Part shown: piece after piece, positions 37,235 through 45,950 of the stretch
Numbering within the stretch: position 1 is the first letter of the stretch
Layout: each line of letters opens with the position of its first letter
Source: Methanobacteriota archaeon
GTDB lineage: Archaea; Thermoplasmatota; Poseidoniia; MGIII; CG-Epi1
Direction of reading: 5' to 3'
Assembly: GCA_029977605.1 (NCBI GenBank)
Contig: JAPOKN010000004.1
Coordinates: 1-46,068 of the forward strand
Length of the DNA stretch: 46,068 nt
The notes under the pieces: model-generated
Seen by the model: only the letters and a program-made list of their open reading frames with translations
Databases searched by the model: none
Told to the model about the DNA's origin: nothing
Translations under genes and position numbers: made by a program

Positions 37235-37594
37235 ATGGACATTAAGGTTACAGAGAATGCTAAATCGAAACTTTACGAGATGGGCGTATCAGAAGAAACG
37301 TTTCTACGAATCGGAGTAAAGTCTGGTGGTTGCTCAGGAAATACCTACGACGCAATACTCGATGATAATATGAGCGAAGTTGATGAAGTTTATTTTTCAG
37401 ATGGCAATCTTAGGATAGTTTCTGATAAAGTAAGTTCAGTTTTTCTAGACGGACTGACTGTTGATTTTTCAAATGATTTAATAGAGCCTGGTTTCAGACT
37501 TACAAATTCCAATGCTAAAGGATCTTGCGGTTGTGGCTCCAGCTTTAGTACAGGTGATCCCGCACCTAATGTTGATGTAAGCTTTACGGTTTAA
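37235..37594 (+). CDS. HesB/IscA/ErpA-family iron-sulfur cluster assembly protein
   Basis: LRIGVKSGGCSGNTYDAILDD ... FRLTNSNAKGSCGCGSSFS (three conserved Cys). Confidence 0.93.
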   Translation: MDIKVTENAKSKLYEMGVSEETFLRIGVKSGGCSGNTYDAILDDNMSEVDEVYFSDGNLRIVSDKVSSVFLDGLTVDFSNDLIEPGFRLTNSNAKGSCGCGSSFSTGDPAPNVDVSFTV

Positions 37595-37596
37595 AA

Positions 37597-37815
37597 ATGG
37601 TTTTGAGTCCAGTATCAATACTCGGCGGAGATTCTGTTTATTGTATCAATGAAGCACAAATGAATCAAGCTAAGCAGTTAGCTGAAGAAGATCCAGAGTC
37701 ATCAATTAAAATTAAATCAATGATTAAAAGTTTAGAATCAGATTTTTCTAGAAATGAAAGGGCTGCACTTGCCTTTACAATAATTGATAATTTAAGAGAA
37801 AATAGAGATAAATAG
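37597..37815 (+). CDS. Small uncharacterised helical protein (72 aa)
   Basis: Tightly packed between iscA-like and DUF2237 genes, same strand, 2-nt and 1-nt gaps. Confidence 0.6.
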   Translation: MVLSPVSILGGDSVYCINEAQMNQAKQLAEEDPESSIKIKSMIKSLESDFSRNERAALAFTIIDNLRENRDK

Positions 37816-37816
37816 A

Positions 37817-38182
37817 ATGGAAGAATCAATAAATGTCTTAGGAAGTAAGTTAGAGTCTTGCTCAACAGATCCTATGACGGGTTGGTTTAGAGATGGTTGT
37901 TGTAATACAGATAAACGAGATTATGGTAGGCATGTTGTATGTGCAGTTATGACCGATGTTTTCTTGGCATTTTCTAAAGGAGCAGGAAATGACCTCAGCT
38001 CTCCAGCACCAGGATTTTCAGGATTAAAGGAAGGAGACAGATGGTGCCTTTGCCTTTCAAGGTGGGTAGAAGCTTATGATTCAGGAATGGCACCTTACGT
38101 AGTTCTCGAAGCTACTCACGAATCTGCTTTAGAGATGGTAGCTTTAGAAAAGTTACAGGAATATGCTTACAAAGAAGTGTAA
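37817..38182 (+). CDS. DUF2237 family protein
   Basis: NVLGSKLESCSTDPMTGWFRDGCCNTDKRDYGRHVVCAVMT..GNDLSSPAPGFSGLKEGDRWCLCLSRWVEA. Confidence 0.9.
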   Translation: MEESINVLGSKLESCSTDPMTGWFRDGCCNTDKRDYGRHVVCAVMTDVFLAFSKGAGNDLSSPAPGFSGLKEGDRWCLCLSRWVEAYDSGMAPYVVLEATHESALEMVALEKLQEYAYKEV

Positions 38183-38183
38183 T

Positions 38184-39119
38184 CTATTGATGTAAATCTT
38201 TTCTTGGGTCGTTATCAGTTCCCCAGTTCGTTACAAATTCTTTTGTTTTTTCGTATAACTCTTCAAATGAATCCCAAACATACAGTATTGGTTGATATTT
38301 CGTAACATCATATGCAAGAGTTTCCATTTCTTCAAAATTAGGTTTTCTATATTCAACCTCACCAGATGCACATGCATGTTCCATTTCACCAAAAGAAGAT
38401 AATAATCCAGGCCCTACTGATTTCACGTTTCCTTCTTCACGACAAGTTCCAAATTCAAGAACATACCAATAAACAGATCCAAGGCGATTGATTGCAGCTT
38501 CACTTTCAGTTCTCATATCAGCCTCTCCAAATAGAACATTAAGCTCAGCCCATTCAGGTACACCTAGCATTGCAGTGTGTCCAACAAGTTCGTGCACAAC
38601 ATCAGGTTCAGGCGTGTAAAATGGTCTTGACGAATGTCTAATATATTGTGTTGAAAGGAAAACTCGGTTTGCTAGAGCAGTGTGAAATGTTTTAGGATGA
38701 ACTAAGCCCCCAACAGGTTCTTGTCTGAAGCCAGTCATTTCTTCTAATGTCTCACTGACTTCTTGTAATTGTGGTATTCTATCGTTGGGTAATCCTAATT
38801 TTTTTGCATTTTCAAGATACTGTTTACATGCGTATTTTTCATGAACAGGAGTAATTCTTTCCATAATCGCAGCCCAAACCGCATCCTCATCTTCAGAGTA
38901 CGGAGCATGTGGAATCTTTTTTGTTCTTCTTTCGTCCATAGACATTTCATTCCATTCAAGTGCAATCTTAGCAATCTCATTTCTTCTTGATCTATAGCCT
39001 TCATCCTTGAATCCTGGATGGTCAGGGTCTAGTTCTACGAAAACGTTTCCACCAACTATTTTTACGGCAGAATTCGCTTCATCTGTTTCTTCACTTACTC
39101 CTTCAGATGGTCCGTGCAT
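38184..39119 (-). CDS. phhA: Phenylalanine-4-hydroxylase (aromatic amino acid hydroxylase family)
   Basis: FYTPEPDVVHELVGHTAML (Fe-binding HxxxxH), VYWYVLEFGTCREEG, GPGLLSSFGEMEHA. Confidence 0.94.
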   Translation of the reverse strand: MHGPSEGVSEETDEANSAVKIVGGNVFVELDPDHPGFKDEGYRSRRNEIAKIALEWNEMSMDERRTKKIPHAPYSEDEDAVWAAIMERITPVHEKYACKQYLENAKKLGLPNDRIPQLQEVSETLEEMTGFRQEPVGGLVHPKTFHTALANRVFLSTQYIRHSSRPFYTPEPDVVHELVGHTAMLGVPEWAELNVLFGEADMRTESEAAINRLGSVYWYVLEFGTCREEGNVKSVGPGLLSSFGEMEHACASGEVEYRKPNFEEMETLAYDVTKYQPILYVWDSFEELYEKTKEFVTNWGTDNDPRKDLHQ

Positions 39120-39231
39120 AATATATCACTAATACCCATATGAAGCCTCTAATAAATGTCTTTGTTTATTTTAGTTGAATTTAGCGATGTTTAATGTTAC
39201 TTATTTATATGTTAATGATAATGTTTACTTA

Positions 39232-39726
39232 ATGAGTATGGAATCGGAAGACAGGTCATTGAAAATTATAATGTTCATTTCTTTCATTGGCCTAATCGAT
39301 GCGATATATTTGTCTTATTTACATCATTTGATTTCCCAAGGGGCTGGCTGTCCAACAGAAAATCTTCCAGGTTTAGATTGTGGCGTAGTTCTGGCAAGCG
39401 ATCAGGCAAAATTATTCGGTATTCCAGTCGCTTGGTTGGGAGTTGTTGGATTTTTGATGCTAATTGGATTGTCTTTAGATAGATATCTAAATATGGACTT
39501 AGAACGTACTTACTACAATAAAATTCTTTTACCAATCACTGGAGTTATTGGTGTTATTTTCGGTTCATATCTAACTTATGCAGAGGCATTCATAATTCAT
39601 GAATGGTGTCCTTTTTGCGTAGTCGCTTTTGTTTTGACAATCGCAGCAACTTTTTTCTGCATAACTGAATATGGTAGTGAAATAAAGGAGTTAATTAACA
39701 AAAATGGCATCGAAGAGGAAGCGTAA
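39232..39726 (+). CDS. Vitamin K epoxide reductase (VKOR) family membrane protein
   Basis: LIDAIYLSYLH...LPGLDCGVVLASDQAKLFGIPVAWLGV...HEWCPFCVVAF (CxxC). Track ORF opens at 39175; MSMESEDRS at 39232 preferred. Confidence 0.92.
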   Translation: MSMESEDRSLKIIMFISFIGLIDAIYLSYLHHLISQGAGCPTENLPGLDCGVVLASDQAKLFGIPVAWLGVVGFLMLIGLSLDRYLNMDLERTYYNKILLPITGVIGVIFGSYLTYAEAFIIHEWCPFCVVAFVLTIAATFFCITEYGSEIKELINKNGIEEEA

Positions 39727-40306
39727 ACTAGAAAAAAAATCATCTAAAGATTTTAAAGATAAAATGCAAGCTAGGAGAGCTTCAGCTAATGATGCATTAT
39801 GGACCTACGGCCTTCCTTTAGCAGTTATTTTAGTGGTAGGATTAGGAGTATATTTTGCTTTTTTCTATGAGATGGGCGACCCTCGTGCAGAAGAATGGGA
39901 GCTTGAAGATCCTCAGTCAGGCGAAGTTTATGCATCAGAAGATTATTACAATAACCGCTTAACAATTGTTGAATTTTTTAACACTAAATGCGGAGCTTGC
40001 CAGACTCAAGCGCCAATTTTGAACGATGTCCATGCAAATTATTCCTCACAAGTAGATATGTTTGCAATAGGTGGCTACAAGTTAGGGAGTGGGCAAGATT
40101 CAGCTTCAAGTATTGCAAACTTCAAAATAGAGTATAATATGCAATTTCCTCATTTATATGACCCCTCTGGAGATTTGATGCGAGATTATGGTTTTTCATC
40201 TTATCCTTCTTTAGCTTTTATCAAAAATGGAGAAATTGTTTACAGCCACTCAGGCATATTATCAGAAAGTCGATTGGCTGCAGAAATTGAAAAACACCTC
40301 GAGTGA
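39704..40306 (+). CDS. Membrane-anchored thioredoxin-like protein
   Basis: N-terminal TM, then LTIVEFFNTKCGACQTQAPIL (CGAC) and SYPSLAFIKNGEIV. Confidence 0.92.
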   Translation: MASKRKRKLEKKSSKDFKDKMQARRASANDALWTYGLPLAVILVVGLGVYFAFFYEMGDPRAEEWELEDPQSGEVYASEDYYNNRLTIVEFFNTKCGACQTQAPILNDVHANYSSQVDMFAIGGYKLGSGQDSASSIANFKIEYNMQFPHLYDPSGDLMRDYGFSSYPSLAFIKNGEIVYSHSGILSESRLAAEIEKHLE

Positions 40307-40340
40307 AAATTTTATATAAGTTTTAATCTGGAGTGAAAAT

Positions 40341-41816
40341 ATGAATCGAAGTATTCCAACAATTTTTATTGTTTTTATGTTCTTAGCATCAACAGGCTGT
40401 TTAGATGCACTAACTAATTCTGGAGATTCAGGTAAATTTTGGGGTGAGGACTGTGAAGACGTTTCTGAGGAAATTTGTCCATCAGGTGAAGCACCAGATT
40501 TTTCATTAGTTGATCAAAACGGAGATACAGTTAATTTGACATTATACGAGGATAAAATAGTGGTAGTTTCGTTTGTTTACACTTACTGTCCCGATATATG
40601 CCCAGCATTAACTTATCAGCTAAGAAAATTATCGGAAGAATTGGGCGACGATTATGGGGAATCTGTAGAATTTATCACAATAACTGTAGACCCTGAACGA
40701 GACACTCCTGAAAGATTAGCCTCTTTTGCAGCTAATAATAATGCAGACTGGAGATTTTTAACATCAGTTTCTAACGACTCGTTTGGAGACATGGTTTCTA
40801 TTTGGGCAGATTACAGAGTTTACGTTGACATTGATGAAGAAGCTTGCTCAGGCAATGGACATTACATGGAAGGATACGATGGATGCCATTGTAATCCAGG
40901 ATTTATGCAAGATTCAAATGATACATATTTCGGTAAAGACGTTTGTATTGAAGATCCTAATTACAGTAATCTAAATGTCTCATTTGAGCAAGGAAGTATA
41001 GAATACGATATTATTTTAGCATTGGAAGAATTTAATGAAGCTGCAGGAATAATAAGTGAAGATTTTGCGCTTCAAGCTATAGATGCTTACGTATCTCAAA
41101 CTTTCCCTTCAAGTTGGACAATGCCTGGCGTAGATAATACAACATACAAATCTAGAGATTATTACAATAACAACCTAACATTAATTGAGTTTTTTCATAC
41201 AGACTGTTCAGTTTGTAATGCACAAATTCCTGAACTTAAAGAATTCCATGCAAATTTTTCGAATCAAGTTGACGTAATATCAATTGGCGGATATTCACTA
41301 GGTGGCAATGTAGATGATATTTCTACCATTGAAGACTTCGCATCTGAGCACAATGTTTCTTGGCCTTATGTTCTTGATGAAGAGGGTACAATGATGACTA
41401 AGTTCGGACTAGAAAGTAGATATCCTAGTTGGGTACTATTAGAAGGCAATTTGTCATCGGGAATTCCACAAGTTGTTGATACTTTTGTAGGCAGAGAATC
41501 ATACGATGACTTAGTTTATAGAATAGATAATCGTTCATCTCCAATTAATGTCTCTGAACAACTTGTCGATATTATAGATTATTTTGGACACTGGAGTCAA
41601 GACCATATATCTGATACAGAAATGATATCTATCATCTCAGATTTACTAGGATATGAGTTTGAAAATGAAGTAGTTGAAGAGGTAGCTAATTATGGAGTTA
41701 GTCATTCTAATAAGTTATATCTGATAGATAAGGAAGGAAATGTTAGAGTAGTTTGGAGAGGAATAGAATGGACTTATGCCTCAGTTTACCATGATATTCA
41801 ACTTCTTATGTTGTAA
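40341..41816 (+). CDS. Lipoprotein with SCO1/SenC domain, EGF-like segment and thioredoxin-like domain
   Basis: Lipobox LASTGC; YTYCPDICPAL (CxxxC, C83/C87); CSGNGHYMEGYDGCHCNPGF; EFFHTDCSVCNAQIPEL; VSHSNKLYLIDKEGNVRVVW near the C-terminus. Confidence 0.92.
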   Translation: MNRSIPTIFIVFMFLASTGCLDALTNSGDSGKFWGEDCEDVSEEICPSGEAPDFSLVDQNGDTVNLTLYEDKIVVVSFVYTYCPDICPALTYQLRKLSEELGDDYGESVEFITITVDPERDTPERLASFAANNNADWRFLTSVSNDSFGDMVSIWADYRVYVDIDEEACSGNGHYMEGYDGCHCNPGFMQDSNDTYFGKDVCIEDPNYSNLNVSFEQGSIEYDIILALEEFNEAAGIISEDFALQAIDAYVSQTFPSSWTMPGVDNTTYKSRDYYNNNLTLIEFFHTDCSVCNAQIPELKEFHANFSNQVDVISIGGYSLGGNVDDISTIEDFASEHNVSWPYVLDEEGTMMTKFGLESRYPSWVLLEGNLSSGIPQVVDTFVGRESYDDLVYRIDNRSSPINVSEQLVDIIDYFGHWSQDHISDTEMISIISDLLGYEFENEVVEEVANYGVSHSNKLYLIDKEGNVRVVWRGIEWTYASVYHDIQLLML

Positions 41817-41838
41817 TACAAGTTAAGCCCATATACCC

Positions 41839-42303
41839 TTGTTCAGATTATATTTTATGACACTATTAGGATTCGGTGACGACAATTTAGTATTTTTTGA
41901 CTTTGAATTTAGTTATGTTAGTATAATCGGCGCGAGTATTTCGGTTTTTCTTGGTATTGTGATGACACAATCTGGTTTTGACAAGATATTTAATTGGGAA
42001 GGCGAATTAGATTTCATTACAGGTAAGTTTGCTAACACTCCCCTAGCTAATTTTTCTACATTTGGTTTAATTCAAGTTACAATATTTGAAATATTATCAG
42101 GCCTTTTGTCATTATTTGGGTCGCTTATGGCCTTATTTTACAATGATTATTCCTATGCAATAATGGGTTTAATTTTAGCAGCAAGTTCTTTAGCTATTCT
42201 AATGTTAGGTCAAAGAATCTCAAAAGACTATGAAGGAGCAGCAGTGTTAGTTCCTTACTATATTTTAACAATGTTTGGTCTATTTATCTACACTCAGTTT
42301 TAG
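41839..42303 (+). CDS. DoxX-like membrane protein
   Basis: Four predicted TM segments with QSGFDKIFNWEGELDFITGKFANTPLA as in DoxX/MauE-like proteins. Confidence 0.65.
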   Translation: MFRLYFMTLLGFGDDNLVFFDFEFSYVSIIGASISVFLGIVMTQSGFDKIFNWEGELDFITGKFANTPLANFSTFGLIQVTIFEILSGLLSLFGSLMALFYNDYSYAIMGLILAASSLAILMLGQRISKDYEGAAVLVPYYILTMFGLFIYTQF

Positions 42304-42683
42304 AAACCACAAATAGTAGCCAAATCATCTACAGCACCAGGAGTTGTTAGCCCTACAGCTAAGAATAATACGGCTAAGAAAAACAGAGGTACAGATGCAG
42401 TCTGATAAACTAATGGAGGATCCCATGTCATGTGCATAAAGAATGAGCAAATATACCAGCATTTGATAAGTGCTATACCGAATAGAATTAGCATATTCAA
42501 TGCAAACGAATCAAATTCTTGAACAATTGCCAATACTTCTAGAATTGTCCAAAAAACTAGCCACGCAAATATTTTGATGAATCCATCTACAGGATCATCA
42601 GTATGCCCAAAAGTCACCCAGTCTGGGAAAGAATGGTCATGGTGTTCATCGTGGCTGTTTTCAGTTTTTGTTTCTTCACTCAT
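42300..42683 (-). CDS. coxD: Cytochrome c oxidase subunit IV (prokaryotic caa3 type)
   Basis: Three TM segments, ALIKCWYICSFFMHMTWDPP; last gene of the cox cluster. Confidence 0.85.
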   Translation of the reverse strand: MSEETKTENSHDEHHDHSFPDWVTFGHTDDPVDGFIKIFAWLVFWTILEVLAIVQEFDSFALNMLILFGIALIKCWYICSFFMHMTWDPPLVYQTASVPLFFLAVLFLAVGLTTPGAVDDLATICGF

Positions 42684-42691
42684 TTTTTACC

Positions 42692-43660
42692 TCAATATAA
42701 ATAGAAAAATGGAAATACAAATACCCAAACCAAATCAACGTAGTGCCAGTATAGTCCAAATAGCTCAATAGTTTCATGGTTTTCTTCATTATATCCATCT
42801 TTGTTTGATTTTGCAATCAAGTATCCTAATGCAATTAGCCCAATGAAGACGTGAGCACCATGCATGCCTGTAGTAATGTAAAAAGTACTGCCTTCAATAC
42901 TAGTATCAAGCCAAAAACCATTTGCGTATTTTGGAGCAATACAATGGTCTGCGATGCTTTGTCCTGCTAAAACGTCACAACCGTTATGAGATTCGTCCCA
43001 GAAATTATAATGTCTCATTTCATTCCATTCCCACAACTTTAGAGCTAAGAACATAGCTCCTAGGACAAAGGTAACAGCCAAATATCTAGTAACTGCTTTT
43101 GGGTTATTGTTCTTAGCAGCATACAATGCTAACACAACAGTCAAACTGCTTAAAAGAAGTGCAAATGTATTAATCACTCCAAATATTAAGTGACTTCTGA
43201 TAACATCAGCAGCAGGTACCCAGCAATCTTCAAAGTATAATCCACAATCAATGTCTGGAGAATAGTCTGGCATTGACGCTCTGTATCTCAAATATGCACT
43301 TAATAATGTACTGAAAACCATGACTTCAGTTAATAGGAAAATCCACATTCCAAATTTTCGAGTTGAAATTGTATCCCAGAATTTATGATAAGTTTCTATG
43401 TGTTCATCTTCTTCACCTTCTAGATCCCAATAATCTTGAACCCACATGAAGAATGCTGTAAAAATTCCAATAAGTCCTATGATGAATACAAACCAGTAAC
43501 CCGTATCTCCTGTTTTATCTTCACCGCCAGCAGTGGCCATGACTAACCCAATAAACATAATTGCAGTTGCAACACAGAATAAGAAAGGCGCAGGAGTTTC
43601 TATGTGAGCATGATGCTCATCATGTTCATCACTCATTTTTTTTAGCCTCCTCTTCGGCAT
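42692..43660 (-). CDS. coxC: Cytochrome c oxidase subunit III
   Basis: KFGMWIFLLTEVMVFSTLLSAYLRYR, GSTFYITTGMHGAHVFIGLIALGYLI, YWHYVDLVWVFVFPFFYLY. Confidence 0.94.
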   Translation of the reverse strand: MPKRRLKKMSDEHDEHHAHIETPAPFLFCVATAIMFIGLVMATAGGEDKTGDTGYWFVFIIGLIGIFTAFFMWVQDYWDLEGEEDEHIETYHKFWDTISTRKFGMWIFLLTEVMVFSTLLSAYLRYRASMPDYSPDIDCGLYFEDCWVPAADVIRSHLIFGVINTFALLLSSLTVVLALYAAKNNNPKAVTRYLAVTFVLGAMFLALKLWEWNEMRHYNFWDESHNGCDVLAGQSIADHCIAPKYANGFWLDTSIEGSTFYITTGMHGAHVFIGLIALGYLIAKSNKDGYNEENHETIELFGLYWHYVDLVWVFVFPFFYLY

Positions 43661-45950
43661 CTAGCAATGTAGGAATTTCGATGAAACTATTTTCTGGCGG
43701 TGGAGATGATGTAGCCCATTCTAATGACCATCCATTCCACGGATTGTCTCCAGCTTCTTTACCATTCCTGTAAGAGTAAAATACGTTATAAACAAAAATT
43801 AGTTGTACTAAGCCGAATAGTATTGCGAAAATACTAATGAATTGGTTTAATTCTGTTAACGATGCGTCATAGGTAGCATATCTTCTTGGCATTCCAGAAA
43901 TTCCTACATTGTGCATCGGATAAAATGCAGCGTTAAAAGTGATGAATGTTGTTGCAAAATGTATAATTCCTAATCTTTCATCCATCATCTTTCCAGTCAT
44001 TTTAGGATACCAATAGTAAACTCCAGCTATGAAAGAAAACATAGTTCCCCCAATCAAGACATAATGGAAGTGTGCTACAACGAAATAAGTGTCGTGGAAA
44101 GCAATATCTAATGGAATAGAAGCCAAAATAATGCCAGTAATTCCTCCAATTGTGAAAGTAATAATAGTACCTAATGAAAACATCATTGGTGTGTTTAGAA
44201 CTACAGATCCACCAGTCATAGTAGCAAGCCAATTGAATATTTTAATTCCAGTAGGTACTGCAACTAACATTGTTGTTAGCATTACAATGAAACGGAATAA
44301 TGGATCAGCACCTGTAGTAAACATGTGGTGACCGTATACTACGAACGAAATTATTCCTATTGTAGCCATTGCATATACCATAGAAGTGTATCCAAAAATT
44401 GGTCTTCTTGAAAATGTAGATATTATTTCAGATAAAACGCCAAAGGCAGGTAAAATAACAATGTAAACTTCCGGATGTCCAAAGTACCAGAATAAGTGCT
44501 GCCACAATATAGGGTCAGAATCTGGACCTGAAAAGTATAAACTTCCAAAAGTACGATCTGCCATCAGTAAAATTAAAGCAACAGTGAATACAGGAATAGA
44601 TAGCAGAAGTAAGAATACAGTTACAAGGATAGACCAAGCGAATAGGGGCATTTTCATTAGAGAAACTCCTGGAGCACGCATTCTCAGCATAGTTACTAGG
44701 AAATTAACTGCTGTAAGTGTTGAAGAAGCTCCCAACATTAGTTGCCCAGCAACCCAGAAATCCGTTCCAGGCCTTGTAGCGGATGCGCCAGAAGAATAAG
44801 GTGCATATCCAGTCCAGCCAACGTCTCCAGCACCTCCAGTGAAATATCCCATGTACAATACAATACCGCCAGTAGGAAGGAGCCAATAACCAAATGAATT
44901 TAGTCTTGGGAATGCTAAATCTCTTGCACCAATTTGAAGAGGAATTAAGTAATTTGCAAAGCCAAAAATGATAGGCATGGCAGCCATGAAAATCATGGTT
45001 GTTCCATGCATTGTAAAGGTAGAGTTATACTCTTGGTATGTTAAGAAATCACCATCCACTCGAGGTTCATATAATTGCCATCTAATCAATAAACCTAAAA
45101 TTCCCCCAATGAAGAACCAGGCAAATCCAGTGACAATGTAAAGCGTTCCAATATATTTGTGATCAGTAGTCGTGAGCCATGGATAAATCCATTTCCAGTA
45201 GCTCTTCATTACCTCTTCGAATGATTCGTCTTGATCGACCATTCTATATCCAACTACTACAACAGCTAAAGTAATGAAAACAATTCCAAATCCGTATACT
45301 ACTTTCTTAGGTCCAGATAATTCGCCATGAGCTCCACCATCTGTAATTTGAGCATTTTTACCAGCAAGAAGGAAGGTTCCTGAATTCCAATAGTCTCCAC
45401 TATTTCCCATACCTCCACTATCTTCGTAAGCATTTCCGTTAACAGAATTTCCGTAAACCATGAATTCTGCAACTACAGAATCGCTATCTGGAGCTGTCCA
45501 ATTGAAACTCCATTCTCTTAAGTTATTTCCATCTCCACTCTGCCCCTCTTCTCCCCCAGTGTGAGTTAGGTAACTACTATCTTCAGGTTTCCATACGTTA
45601 TCATCAATAGGAGTTAAAGTTCCAGTGGAAACTTTCAGCATAAAACCTCCCATATTGGGTCCATTTTCCATTGGTGCAATATCATTTGGTCCGCCGGAAA
45701 TGTTGAGAATTAATGTGTAAGTTTCACCTGCTGTAAAATTAGAAGGTATTGTTAAATTTAGAATAACAGCCGAATTTGGATTATTCATATTTCCGTCGCC
45801 TATATTGTGACAGCTACAGCCATTTGCTTCGACTAATGTGCTTATACTTGGATCAATTCCTCCTGGATTTGTTTCTCCAGTTGGAACTGCAGTTACAGCA
45901 AAAATGATGCTTAATAGTATTCCTAGCCCTATTGCTTTACTTCTAAGCAT
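43629..45950 (-). CDS. coxA: Cytochrome c oxidase subunit I with N-terminal extracellular extension
   Basis: TTDHKYIGTLY, WQHLFWYFGHPEVYIVILPAFG, HHMFTTG, HDTYFVVAHFHYVLIGG; about 240 aa precede the canonical start of the fold. Confidence 0.96.
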   Translation of the reverse strand: MLRSKAIGLGILLSIIFAVTAVPTGETNPGGIDPSISTLVEANGCSCHNIGDGNMNNPNSAVILNLTIPSNFTAGETYTLILNISGGPNDIAPMENGPNMGGFMLKVSTGTLTPIDDNVWKPEDSSYLTHTGGEEGQSGDGNNLREWSFNWTAPDSDSVVAEFMVYGNSVNGNAYEDSGGMGNSGDYWNSGTFLLAGKNAQITDGGAHGELSGPKKVVYGFGIVFITLAVVVVGYRMVDQDESFEEVMKSYWKWIYPWLTTTDHKYIGTLYIVTGFAWFFIGGILGLLIRWQLYEPRVDGDFLTYQEYNSTFTMHGTTMIFMAAMPIIFGFANYLIPLQIGARDLAFPRLNSFGYWLLPTGGIVLYMGYFTGGAGDVGWTGYAPYSSGASATRPGTDFWVAGQLMLGASSTLTAVNFLVTMLRMRAPGVSLMKMPLFAWSILVTVFLLLLSIPVFTVALILLMADRTFGSLYFSGPDSDPILWQHLFWYFGHPEVYIVILPAFGVLSEIISTFSRRPIFGYTSMVYAMATIGIISFVVYGHHMFTTGADPLFRFIVMLTTMLVAVPTGIKIFNWLATMTGGSVVLNTPMMFSLGTIITFTIGGITGIILASIPLDIAFHDTYFVVAHFHYVLIGGTMFSFIAGVYYWYPKMTGKMMDERLGIIHFATTFITFNAAFYPMHNVGISGMPRRYATYDASLTELNQFISIFAILFGLVQLIFVYNVFYSYRNGKEAGDNPWNGWSLEWATSSPPPENSFIEIPTLLDAEEEAKKNE

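Noticed and set aside
45807-45821. NGCSCH in CoxA as a classical c-type heme site
   Set aside because: Spacing is CxCH, not CxxCH, so heme c attachment cannot be asserted; kept only as an unusual motif.
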